From positions 248,001-312,000 of the IMG/VR virus record IMGVR_UViG_3300034073_003340: 64,000 nucleotides of DNA; one strand, written 5' to 3'. Positions 57,097-63,764 of the stretch are shown here, piece by piece. The first letter of the stretch is position 1; every line of letters begins with the position of its first letter. The DNA is from a virus. The translations under genes were made by a program, and so were the position numbers. The notes beneath the pieces are model-generated. The model was not told where the DNA came from and ran no database searches. It saw only the letters and a program-made list of their open reading frames with translations.

Positions 57097-57786
57097 TTAG
57101 TCGTCCGACTTGATTCCCACAAAACGTAGGATAAAGAGGAACATATTCAGGAAGTCGAGGTAGAGGTTCAAGGCCCCCATGACCACGATGCGACCCTGTG
57201 TGTCACCGCTCATGCTGGGATCGTAGGCGTCCTTGAGACTCTGCGTATCCCAGGCAGTCAGACCAGCGAAGATCAAAATACCCGCAATACCAATGAACAG
57301 ATTCAAGCCGCTGCTGGGAATGAAAATATTCAAGATCATGAGAGCAATCAGACCAAACAAAGCAAATACCAGAAATGCTCCAATTGGTCCTAGATCACGC
57401 TTGGTGGTGTAGCCGTAGAGGCTACACCCTGCAAAGCCAACCGCACTAGCAAGAAAAGCCATGAGGATAGATCCTCCTGTGTATCGGCTCAAAATCACCG
57501 AAAGTCCCAACCCTTCGAGGACCACAAAGGTCCAATACAAAGTGTGGAGAGTTGTCAGCTTCATGCGCTCAACACCCAGACTCATCGCCAGCACAAGACC
57601 CAACGGGGACAATGCCACCAGCCAGAACAGGAGACCACCCTGCTTTAAAATCTCCAACATGCCACTCGCAGTAGCAAACCATGCTGCGCCTGCGCTGACC
57701 AAGAGACCCATAAGCATCATGTTATAGATGCCCGTCATATAGTTGCGAAGTCCCTGGTCATAGGACACGCTTCGTGAAATTTCCAT
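57097..57786 (-). CDS. Bax inhibitor-1/YccA-type membrane protein
   Basis: 229 residues with seven hydrophobic segments. Order and motifs fit BI-1/UPF0005: an N-terminal NYMTGIYNMMLMGLLVSA, GCSLYGYTTKRDLGPIGAFL, GLTAWDTQSLKD and the C-terminal ALNLYLDFLNMFLFILRF. Family members are channels or protease modulators in the inner membrane (YccA inhibits FtsH). Ribosome site GGGAGAATGATC. Confidence 0.93.
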   Translation of the reverse strand: MEISRSVSYDQGLRNYMTGIYNMMLMGLLVSAGAAWFATASGMLEILKQGGLLFWLVALSPLGLVLAMSLGVERMKLTTLHTLYWTFVVLEGLGLSVILSRYTGGSILMAFLASAVGFAGCSLYGYTTKRDLGPIGAFLVFALFGLIALMILNIFIPSSGLNLFIGIAGILIFAGLTAWDTQSLKDAYDPSMSGDTQGRIVVMGALNLYLDFLNMFLFILRFVGIKSDD

Positions 57787-57816
57787 GTGATCATTCTCCC
57801 TAGGGTTCACAGATCC

Positions 57817-57845
57817 AGTATAATGGAGGAATACCCAAAGGTCAA
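57817..57845 (-). promoter_or_regulatory. early-type promoter
   Basis: TTGACC (57840-57845), 17-bp spacer, TATACT (57817-57822). Confidence 0.75.
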
Positions 57846-57846
57846 C

Positions 57847-59043
57847 TTACTTGATGAGACTCTGAATCTCCATGAGCAGGAGAGCTGGCGTAATCTCTTC
57901 AGCATGTTGTTTTCCTAGGCGTCGTAATGAAACCACGCCTTTTTCAACATCACGTTGACCAATCACTACGATCCAGTTGCGCTTCATCTCACTATGTTCT
58001 TTTATCTTTTGTTTTAGATTCTCATCTCGGTCGTCGTAAATCACGCGAGCACCTTGGACCTGTGCCAAATCTCTAAAGGCCTCTGATGCTTTTTCTCCGC
58101 CTGGTAACGGTATCACCACTACATTCTCAGGTGAAAGCCAGAACGGCAGATTGCCTTCATAGTTTTCAAGCAATATACCAATAAAGCGTTCAAAAGAGCC
58201 GAGAATAGCGCGATGTAACATAACAGGTCGCTGACGACTACCATCTGCGGCCACATATTCAGCCTCTAGGCGTTCTGGTAATACCATATCCAATTGGATC
58301 GTGCCGCATTGCCATTGACGTCCTTTGAGATCCTTGAGAGCAAATTCTAGTTTGGGACCGTAGAATGCCCCTTCGCCTTTCTGAATGACAAAGTCCAGGC
58401 CAGCAGCTTTGACAGCTTCTGAAAGATCGTGCTCTGCTTTGTTCCAGTCTTCTTCGGAACCAGCTCGCACCGCTGGGCGGGTCGATAGGCCGACCACAAC
58501 ATCAGAGAACCCAAAGTCATTATACACCTCCTTTAGCAAGAGGATGAAAGACTTTACCTCATCAACTACCTGCTCAGGCGCGCAAAATATATGCGCATCG
58601 TCTTGCGTAAACTGTCGAACTCTCATGATTCCATGTAGAGCGCCACTTGGTTCACTGCGATGACAACAGCCAAACTCTGCCAAGCGAATTGGAAGTTGTC
58701 TATATGAAACTACACCACTGTTGAATATCTGGACATGACCAGGACAGTTCATTGGCTTAATCGCAAACTGCCTTTGGTCATCATCTAGAACATACATATG
58801 ATCTTGGAACTTCTCCCAATGACCAGACTTCTCCCATAGGGATTTATCAACCAGCTGCGGCGTCTTGACCTCTTGGTAGCCATCACGTCTGAGTTTTGAT
58901 CGTATATACTCTTCAATAATCCTGAAGAGTTCATAGCCCCGAGGATGCCAAAATACTGACCCCGCGGCATCATCCTGGAGATGAAAAAGTTTGAGGTCAC
59001 GACCAAGACGACGATGGTCGGAATTAGAAAGTTGAATATCCAT
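57847..59043 (-). CDS. thrS: threonyl-tRNA synthetase lacking editing domain
   Basis: 398 residues, class II. It starts at the catalytic core (HRRLGRDLKLFHLQDDAAGS) so the TGS and editing domains of cellular ThrRS are absent. Motif 1 (YQEVKTPQL), motif 2 (FGCCHRSEPSGAL...RQFTQDDAH), and motif 3 (LHRAILGSFERFIGILLE) are intact, as is the C-terminal anticodon-binding domain. It charges tRNA-Thr. No ribosome site is obvious. Absence of editing may raise misacylation or suit a modified partner. Confidence 0.96.
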   Translation of the reverse strand: MDIQLSNSDHRRLGRDLKLFHLQDDAAGSVFWHPRGYELFRIIEEYIRSKLRRDGYQEVKTPQLVDKSLWEKSGHWEKFQDHMYVLDDDQRQFAIKPMNCPGHVQIFNSGVVSYRQLPIRLAEFGCCHRSEPSGALHGIMRVRQFTQDDAHIFCAPEQVVDEVKSFILLLKEVYNDFGFSDVVVGLSTRPAVRAGSEEDWNKAEHDLSEAVKAAGLDFVIQKGEGAFYGPKLEFALKDLKGRQWQCGTIQLDMVLPERLEAEYVAADGSRQRPVMLHRAILGSFERFIGILLENYEGNLPFWLSPENVVVIPLPGGEKASEAFRDLAQVQGARVIYDDRDENLKQKIKEHSEMKRNWIVVIGQRDVEKGVVSLRRLGKQHAEEITPALLLMEIQSLIK

Positions 59044-59095
59044 AAAACACCACTAGAATTTGAAACAAGGAAATAATCACAAAAGCCAAGGGTTA

Positions 59096-59284
59096 TCAGT
59101 CCTTGGCGGTGGTAGTCGATGTTTCTGTGGTGATTGGATTAGCTTGAACTAGCTTTTTGAGATGGTTGATGATAACACCGTCCATACTACCAATGCGGCC
59201 CAAAGCGCGATATTCGTCGAACTTGCTATCAAGCCACGACTGAACTTCGGCATCAGTAAGAGGAAAGGCGAGGGTGTTACGCAT
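59096..59284 (-). CDS. hypothetical small protein
   Basis: 62 residues; TTGTCC-16 bp-TATAAA lies upstream. Helical with a Thr-rich tail (ITTETSTTTAKD). Unknown; lies just upstream of thrS. Confidence 0.55.
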   Translation of the reverse strand: MRNTLAFPLTDAEVQSWLDSKFDEYRALGRIGSMDGVIINHLKKLVQANPITTETSTTTAKD

Positions 59285-59294
59285 CGTGACCTAT

Positions 59295-59675
59295 TTATAA
59301 CTTATTAAGGCCAAGGACAAGAATAAAAATCCAACTAGCATAGATCCAGTTGTTCCATTTGATTCTCTGTTGGATTTTGTGCCAATCTCTTAGAGAGTTT
59401 TGACATCGAGTAGCATGGTCTGGATTAGGCCCAGTGACCACATTTAGCTTACCGTTTTTGTCCACCCAGCAACGGAAACTTGGTCTTCCAAAATGTTTAC
59501 GAGAATTCCAGATACGTGCGTTTTGGGCGTCTCTATCCGTCACTATGTTGGCTATAATTCGCAAAGTAAAATAGGCTATCAACCAGATGGCACTACATTG
59601 CCACATCACTTCTATGGTGGCATTCTCAAACCACAAAATCCCCCAGATCAGAGGAAGAAAGAGTATACCGCCCAT
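59295..59675 (-). CDS. three-helix membrane protein
   Basis: 126 residues; hydrophobic segments at about 3-17, 24-44 and 110-124, with a basic loop between. Start overlaps the TAA of the upstream lipoprotein gene. Unknown function. Confidence 0.62.
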   Translation of the reverse strand: MGGILFLPLIWGILWFENATIEVMWQCSAIWLIAYFTLRIIANIVTDRDAQNARIWNSRKHFGRPSFRCWVDKNGKLNVVTGPNPDHATRCQNSLRDWHKIQQRIKWNNWIYASWIFILVLGLNKL

Positions 59676-59884
59676 TAGTTCAGACGCCGCGCGGCTGTTT
59701 CACAGGCAGAAACCACCTCATCGTTATTGTAACCTGGACGGTTGCTTGCTCGTTCCAAACAAGCCAGGAATAACTCTCGACGCGCAACATCTTTTCTAGC
59801 CCGTTGAACAGCGGTTTCAGGGCTAACAGGGCTACAGGCCGAAATCAAGCCAATACAGCAAGCGATGTGAATAGCAGTTTTCAT
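59675..59884 (-). CDS. small lipoprotein
   Basis: 69 residues. Signal peptide with lipobox LISAC (Cys about 17); mature part helical with two Cys. TAGGTA lies six bases before the ATG and TTGTAA 17 bp further, again a leaderless layout. Confidence 0.65.
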   Translation of the reverse strand: MKTAIHIACCIGLISACSPVSPETAVQRARKDVARRELFLACLERASNRPGYNNDEVVSACETAARRLN

Positions 59885-59930
59885 TGCCTATACCTACATG
59901 ATAGAGGCAAACTTTACAATAATGAAAGTT

Positions 59931-60064
59931 GCGACGGGCAAAGTGGCGTCTATGGGGGTTGCCTGTTGCTCTACCAACTGAGCTATTTTGCCGTTTTAGC
60001 AGCAAAAGTAGGATTCGAACCTACGGCCTTCTGGTTTGATAATCCACAAACTACGGCCCGTCGC
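59931..60064 (-). tRNA. circularly permuted tRNA-like gene 1
   Basis: On the minus strand: GCGACGGGC (outer helix), hairpin part, T-arm GTAGG-TTCGAAT-CCTAC, acceptor strand TTTTGCT, 8-nt linker, acceptor strand GGCAAAA, D-arm GCTC-AGTTGGTA-GAGC, then trailer and GCCCGTCGC. The acceptor strands pair at all seven positions and the outer helix at nine, but the 3' half precedes the 5' half. No CCA. Anticodon not identified. Confidence 0.7.
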
Positions 60065-60072
60065 ATCTTCGT

Positions 60073-60092
60073 TATGGCGTAATTACGCCATA
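60073..60092. repeat. 20-bp perfect palindrome
   Basis: TATGGCGTAA followed by its inverse complement, between a membrane-protein gene and the permuted tRNA; may be a hairpin terminator or processing site. Confidence 0.6.
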
Positions 60093-60102
60093 GGATCAAG
60101 TA

Positions 60103-60282
60103 TCAAATACCTGCGCTTCTTAGAAGACCAGAATGCTGTAGAAAATATAGCAAAGCTACCAATGCCACAATCACCTTGAGAATCTGATTAAGAGGTCTCG
60201 GAAGCGTCATCATGTCAATTACTAGGATGATGACATAGACGATGAGAGCTAGGAATAGCAGACTGATTAGAGCTGATACCAT
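60103..60282 (-). CDS. small two-helix membrane protein
   Basis: 59 residues starting MVSALISLLF behind AAGGAGAATACTC. Two hydrophobic helices (1-24, 32-50) joined by a short polar turn. A GTGACT-17 bp-TATAAT promoter lies upstream. Could be holin-like by size, but nothing else supports that. Confidence 0.62.
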   Translation of the reverse strand: MVSALISLLFLALIVYVIILVIDMMTLPRPLNQILKVIVALVALLYFLQHSGLLRSAGI

Positions 60283-60344
60283 GAGTATTCTCCTTAGTTG
60301 GTATGAAACCATTATACTAAGGGGAATACTCAGAGTCACTAACT

Positions 60345-60421
60345 TGGTGGGCATAGTGGGATTCGAACCCACACTGTGAGGATTTTAAGTCCCCTGACTC
60401 TACCGATTGGCCTATATGCCC
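60345..60421 (-). tRNA. tRNA-Leu(UAA), short variable region
   Basis: Acceptor GGGCATA/TATGCCC, anticodon arm GGGGA-CTTAAAA-TCCTC (UAA), T-arm GTGGG-TTCGAAT-CCCAC, encoded CCA. The variable region is short (class I-like), unlike normal class II tRNA-Leu, and the D-stem has a mispair. Confidence 0.85.
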
Positions 60422-60466
60422 AACGCCAAACTCTCTTATAGCGTAAAAGAGCTTGGATCAACTATT

Positions 60467-60979
60467 TTAGTTATCAGATTCAGATTCGTCCACAGCTTTC
60501 TGGATAATGTCACACAAGAGCTGATTGAATGTGATATCACGTTCATGCGCCAACTTAAACAAAACCAAGAGCTGATCATCGTCCAAATCCAGAGGGATAA
60601 TAACCCTTGGATCGAATTTTTCGTTTGCCAGCATCGCGACACCTTTTTCCAAGATGTCATCGACTACTTCTAGATCAATGTAGTCAAGACCCTCATATGC
60701 TTCACTGCGATTGACTCCACGCTTGGTAGCTTCTGCCATAATGGCATCGCGGTAATCAGGATTGATCCAACGATAAGCTGCCTGCTCGTTCGCATCCAGA
60801 CCACTAGCAACTGTGATCTCGATCACGGTCTGGTCTTCGCGCTTGAACGCAACACTCATTGTGGCGAATTCGTTATCACATCCAAGGACCTGTGCGCCTT
60901 CATATGAAGACCACTGGTGCTCCCATGCGTCGTTGATACGATACTGGATTGCGTCTAAAAACTGTTGGAGAATGTTCAT
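60467..60979 (-). CDS. hypothetical acidic protein
   Basis: 170 residues starting MNILQQFLDAI. Acidic, helical; C-terminal third (LANEKFDPRVIIPLDLDDDQLLVLFKLAHERDITFNQ, here split by a turn) resembles ribbon-helix-helix-like segments in phage proteins. Unknown function. Confidence 0.62.
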   Translation of the reverse strand: MNILQQFLDAIQYRINDAWEHQWSSYEGAQVLGCDNEFATMSVAFKREDQTVIEITVASGLDANEQAAYRWINPDYRDAIMAEATKRGVNRSEAYEGLDYIDLEVVDDILEKGVAMLANEKFDPRVIIPLDLDDDQLLVLFKLAHERDITFNQLLCDIIQKAVDESESDN

Positions 60980-61017
60980 GTTAGATCTCACATCTGGGGG
61001 TTCCGATCTAATCATCT

Positions 61018-61938
61018 CTAGATAGTAGGATCATCACCTGGTGTCAATCTACTTTCTGCATAAGCTATATACTGTGGATCAATATCAAATCCCACCCACT
61101 TCAAGCCCATTTCTTTGGCGGCAACCGCACTTGTGCCAGTGCCCATAAAGGGATCAAGTAAGGTTCCAGATGCGCCACTGAACTTGATAGCTCGTCTCGC
61201 TAGTTCAATAGGAAAGGTAGCAGGATGAGTGCCCCTTTGTATGTTGCGATCCACAATCGTGTCATAAGGTATATACCAAGTATTTCCAGGGCAATGGACG
61301 TCCTCTACGGGTCCATGACTAGAGATCTTTAGTGCGAGCGCGTCTTCGAGTTGTTGGCGCTCTATAGGGCTCGCTGAAGCATCAAAGGCCTTTTTGTTGG
61401 CGTAGCCCATCTTCTTAATCAATTTACCACGCCAACGACTTGTCTTGTCCAAGTTACCTTTGTCGGCATACGGCACACCAATGGCATTCTTGTCACAGGG
61501 AACTGTACCAGTCTTGGTAAAATGGAAAAGATGTTCCCAAGTGGGGTTGGCAAATCTTTTGCTGTTGATTGGCTTATAGTGACCAATTTGCTGATCATCT
61601 ATCGCAATACTCTTGACCCAGGTGAAATTGTTCTGGAGGATCATGTATTGACGAGCTACATTGGCGACATCCATTCCAACCCAAGGATCTACATTGCTAT
61701 AACCCATATTGAGAAAGAAGTGACCATTGGGTTTTAAGACTCGATTGATTTGGTCAAACACATCAGACAACCAGTTGAGATATTCATCTCTGGGCTTACT
61801 GTCCTTGTATTCTCCATATTTGATATCAAGATTGTAAGGCGGACTAGTGATACAGATATCAATGCTCTCACATTCCAGAGCTTTCATTCCATCAACGCAA
61901 TCTTGTAATTTGATAGTCATATCGTACTTATTAGGCAC
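61018..61938 (-). CDS. DNA methyltransferase (N4-cytosine/N6-adenine, beta class)
   Basis: 306 residues. CITSPPYNLDI is catalytic motif IV (S/T-P-P-Y) and comes first; LLDPFMGTGTSAVAAKEMG near residue 265 is SAM-binding motif I, so the order is that of beta-class enzymes. The TSPPY form is usual in N4-cytosine enzymes but also occurs in some N6-adenine ones. Probably protects phage DNA. GTG start; an internal ATG six codons on is an alternative. Ends in TAG. Confidence 0.92.
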   Translation of the reverse strand: MPNKYDMTIKLQDCVDGMKALECESIDICITSPPYNLDIKYGEYKDSKPRDEYLNWLSDVFDQINRVLKPNGHFFLNMGYSNVDPWVGMDVANVARQYMILQNNFTWVKSIAIDDQQIGHYKPINSKRFANPTWEHLFHFTKTGTVPCDKNAIGVPYADKGNLDKTSRWRGKLIKKMGYANKKAFDASASPIERQQLEDALALKISSHGPVEDVHCPGNTWYIPYDTIVDRNIQRGTHPATFPIELARRAIKFSGASGTLLDPFMGTGTSAVAAKEMGLKWVGFDIDPQYIAYAESRLTPGDDPTI

Positions 61939-61965
61939 GATATATCTTTTCTATCACCCAAGACG

Positions 61966-61995
61966 AATCCCCGGCTAGTTGCCTAGCCGGGGATT
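61966..61995 (-). terminator. terminator
   Basis: Thirteen-base-pair stem AATCCCCGGCTAG/CTAGCCGGGGATT with a 4-nt loop. Confidence 0.8.
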
Positions 61996-61999
61996 GATG

Positions 62000-62272
62000 T
62001 CAAATGCTAGACTTGTCTCGATTTGCTTCCATGGCAATTCGTTCAGCTTCGGCCTGCGCTTTGCGCTCTGCCTTTGTTGGAACAGCCGTCATAGCTTTGA
62101 TGTAACCGGCCTGTTCCTCGGCACCCATACGAGATAACACATCTTCTCGAATGAATTCAAACCGACTAATTTCTGTGCTTTCTGCGTTATGACCCCGGAG
62201 ACTTCGTAGTCGCATATCAATCAACTGGAGATACTTCTGGTTTTCCGTGAGGATGATCTTATCGTCGGCCAT
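62000..62272 (-). CDS. hypothetical helical protein
   Basis: 90 residues from MADDKIILTENQ behind AAGGAACAAGC. C-terminal third is Ala/Glu/Arg-rich helix. Directly upstream of a terminator. Unknown. Confidence 0.62.
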   Translation of the reverse strand: MADDKIILTENQKYLQLIDMRLRSLRGHNAESTEISRFEFIREDVLSRMGAEEQAGYIKAMTAVPTKAERKAQAEAERIAMEANRDKSSI

Positions 62273-62348
62273 GCTTGTTCCTTTTGCTCTAGTGAGAACA
62301 CCAGTAGAGCAAGGCAACGCAGGTAACAATATCTTTTTTGCTCAAAAG

Positions 62349-62379
62349 AAAACCCCCGGCCTTTGAGACCGGGGGTTTT
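62349..62379 (-). terminator. terminator of the tRNA-Ser cluster
   Basis: Stem AAAACCCCCGG/CCGGGGGTTTT followed by CTTTT on the minus strand. Confidence 0.9.
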
Positions 62380-62464
62380 GGCGGAAAGCTAGAGACTCGA
62401 ACTCTACCCCTTGCGGAGCACATTCCTTAGCAGGGAAGTCCAGACCCTGTCTGGTTAACTTTCC
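62379..62464 (-). tRNA. tRNA-Ser(GCU)
   Basis: 86 nt, acceptor GGAAAGT/GCTTTCC, anticodon loop CTGCTAA, long variable arm around CTCC-GCAA-GGGG, T-loop TTCGAGT, discriminator G, encoded CCA. Confidence 0.92.
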
Positions 62465-62483
62465 GTAATGCTGACTAACAGCT

Positions 62484-62569
62484 TGGCGGATAGCGAGGGA
62501 CTCGAACTCTACCCCTTGCGGAGCCAATCGCTTTCCAGGCGATGCCACACCCTGTGTGGTTCACTATCC
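62484..62569 (-). tRNA. tRNA-Ser(GGA)
   Basis: 86 nt, acceptor GGATAGT/GCTATCC, anticodon arm ATCGC-CTGGAAA-GCGAT, long variable arm, discriminator G, encoded CCA. The T-stem TAGAG/CCCTC has two mispairs, and its 5' strand equals that of the next tRNA. Confidence 0.9.
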
Positions 62570-62570
62570 G

Positions 62571-62659
62571 TGGAGGAAGACTAGGGACTTGAACCCTACA
62601 CCCATAAGGGTGCCCACTGGTTTCGAATCAGGTCCGGGGCCCTCCCCGGTTAATCTTCC
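62571..62659 (-). tRNA. tRNA-Ser(CGA)
   Basis: 89 nt, acceptor GGAAGAT/GTCTTCC, anticodon loop TTCGAAA, variable arm ACCC-TTAT-GGGT, T-arm TAGGG-TTCAAGT-CCCTA, encoded CCA. Confidence 0.88.
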
Positions 62660-62669
62660 ATGGTATTTA

Positions 62670-62815
62670 GTTGAGGGCAAGTATCCGTATGGCATCTTTC
62701 CGTTGCGTTTGCCAATTCCGCCACTTCCCGTCACAGAGTCGGGAAGCCAGGACTCGAACCTGGAAGACTAAAAGTCCACAGTTTTCTTTGATAAGCCAAA
62801 CAATCGGCCCTCAAC
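62670..62815 (-). tRNA. circularly permuted tRNA-Leu-like gene 2
   Basis: On the minus strand: GTTGAGGGC (outer helix), hairpin part, variable arm GAC-TTTTA-GTC, T-arm CCAGG-TTCGAGT-CCTGG, acceptor strand CTTCCCG, A, 8-nt linker, acceptor strand CGGGAAG, leucine-type D-arm TGGCGGAATTGGCAAACGC, trailer, GCCCTCAAC. Acceptor strands pair at 7 of 7 and the outer helix at 9 of 9 positions. Long variable arm and D-arm say Leu. Anticodon not located. Confidence 0.78.
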
Positions 62816-62819
62816 TTTG

Positions 62820-62892
62820 CGACCTATAGGGGAATCGAACCCCTCAAATTCCGCTAGACAGGCGGTTCTCTTTCCCAGCTGAGTCATAGGCC
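62820..62892 (-). tRNA. tRNA-Asp(GUC)
   Basis: 73 nt without CCA. Acceptor GGCCTAT/ATAGGTC, anticodon arm CCGC-CTGTCTA-GCGG, T-arm AGGGG-TTCGATT-CCCCT, discriminator G. Confidence 0.9.
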
Positions 62893-62904
62893 ATATGACA
62901 CATT

Positions 62905-63084
62905 TTATGATGTGTAGCTATCAACAATCTTAGCAATTGCTCGATGTCTTTGTCTATATTCTTTTGCCGAAGCATTGGCTTCAAAATCCGTTGAATGGTA
63001 GGTTCCCATAACCAAGGTCCTACAATCCTCGCTGATCATAAACCATCGGAAGCGCCCACAAGGCTGAAGCAACACTTCGATCAT
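62905..63084 (-). CDS. hypothetical basic 59-residue protein
   Basis: Read from the reverse strand: ATG 63082-63084, TAA 62905-62907. Starts MIEVLLQPCGRFRWFMIS; C-terminal helix with KEYRQRHRAIAKIV. Lies between two tRNA genes; weak ribosome site (GGTGA). Confidence 0.58.
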   Translation of the reverse strand: MIEVLLQPCGRFRWFMISEDCRTLVMGTYHSTDFEANASAKEYRQRHRAIAKIVDSYTS

Positions 63085-63135
63085 TTTTCACCAATAATAT
63101 GAGTGGATTATGCTCATATTTACCTGGTGTTAGTT

Positions 63136-63274
63136 TCAACGGGCAAGTTGCGAAAAGGATGTTTTTCGGTGTCCTAACCACTAGACGAACCCCGCATAAT
63201 ATAGAGCGGGGTATGGGATTCGAACCCATGTAACCGGCGTGATAAGCGATAACCCTTATCAGTCGGCCCGTTGA
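63136..63274 (-). tRNA. circularly permuted tRNA-Glu-like gene 3
   Basis: On the minus strand: TCAACGGGC (outer helix), hairpin part, T-arm ATGGG-TTCGAAT-CCCAT, acceptor strand ACCCCGC, 10-nt linker, acceptor strand GCGGGGT, D-arm TCGTCTAGTGGTTAGGACACCG as in tRNA-Glu (22 nt, quoted in part: TCGTCTAGTGG), trailer with CTTTTCG, GCCCGTTGA. Acceptor pairs 7 of 7, outer helix 9 of 9. UUC in the trailer would suit glutamate. Confidence 0.78.
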
Positions 63275-63682
63275 TTATTTTGGATTGCGCATCATATCCA
63301 CTGCGCCGTCAACCTCATCTAAAACCTCGAAGCCATGCTTTTTATACCAAGCCACCAAAGCTTCAGTCGAGGTATCAGCATAACCATCGGCACTGAGTTT
63401 GATAGTCACGCCATGCTTGTCGGCGAGATCGCATATGGCGCGCAAAGCTTGGGTTCCGGAACCGGAGCCTGAGCCCTGTATATCACTTAAACGAATAGAG
63501 CTATTTCCTTGACCTCGGACTTCCACCTTGGCTGATCCAATAAGTCTCTGACGATGATTGAATGGACTCTCTTGTGAGATGCTATCAAGTTCATCAAGCA
63601 ACCTCTGAGTGGGAGAATCAGGATCAGGAGTGGTCTTCCCCAATTTTATGGTTAGCTCATTTGTGATTTCATTCCAGCGCAT
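63275..63682 (-). CDS. GNAT-like C-terminal domain protein
   Basis: 135 residues starting MRWNEITNELTIKLG. From about 75: GTQALRAICDLADKHGVTIKLSADGY then ALVAWYKKHGFEVLDEVDGAVDMMRNP (split in two blocks), which fits the last part of a GNAT acetyltransferase (W-Y-x-x-x-G-F). The usual acetyl-CoA loop is represented by GSGSGTQAL. Begins just after tRNA-Arg. Confidence 0.62.
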   Translation of the reverse strand: MRWNEITNELTIKLGKTTPDPDSPTQRLLDELDSISQESPFNHRQRLIGSAKVEVRGQGNSSIRLSDIQGSGSGSGTQALRAICDLADKHGVTIKLSADGYADTSTEALVAWYKKHGFEVLDEVDGAVDMMRNPK

Positions 63683-63693
63683 GTTGTATTTAT

Positions 63694-63764
63694 TGGCGCT
63701 CCGAGTAGGATTCGAACCTACAATAGCAGTCTTAGGAGGACCGCTCCCATCCATTGGCCGGAGC
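63694..63764 (-). tRNA. tRNA-Arg(CCU)
   Basis: 71 nt with encoded CCA. Acceptor GCTCCGG/TCGGAGC, anticodon arm GCGGTC-CTCCTAA-GACTGC (CCU), T-arm GTAGG-TTCGAAT-CCTAC. The D-arm is reduced. Its 5' part overlaps the end of the upstream protein gene. Confidence 0.85.

Noticed and set aside
60103-60282. Holin
   Set aside because: Size and two helices are compatible, but there is no lysis-gene neighbourhood or dual start; left as a membrane protein.
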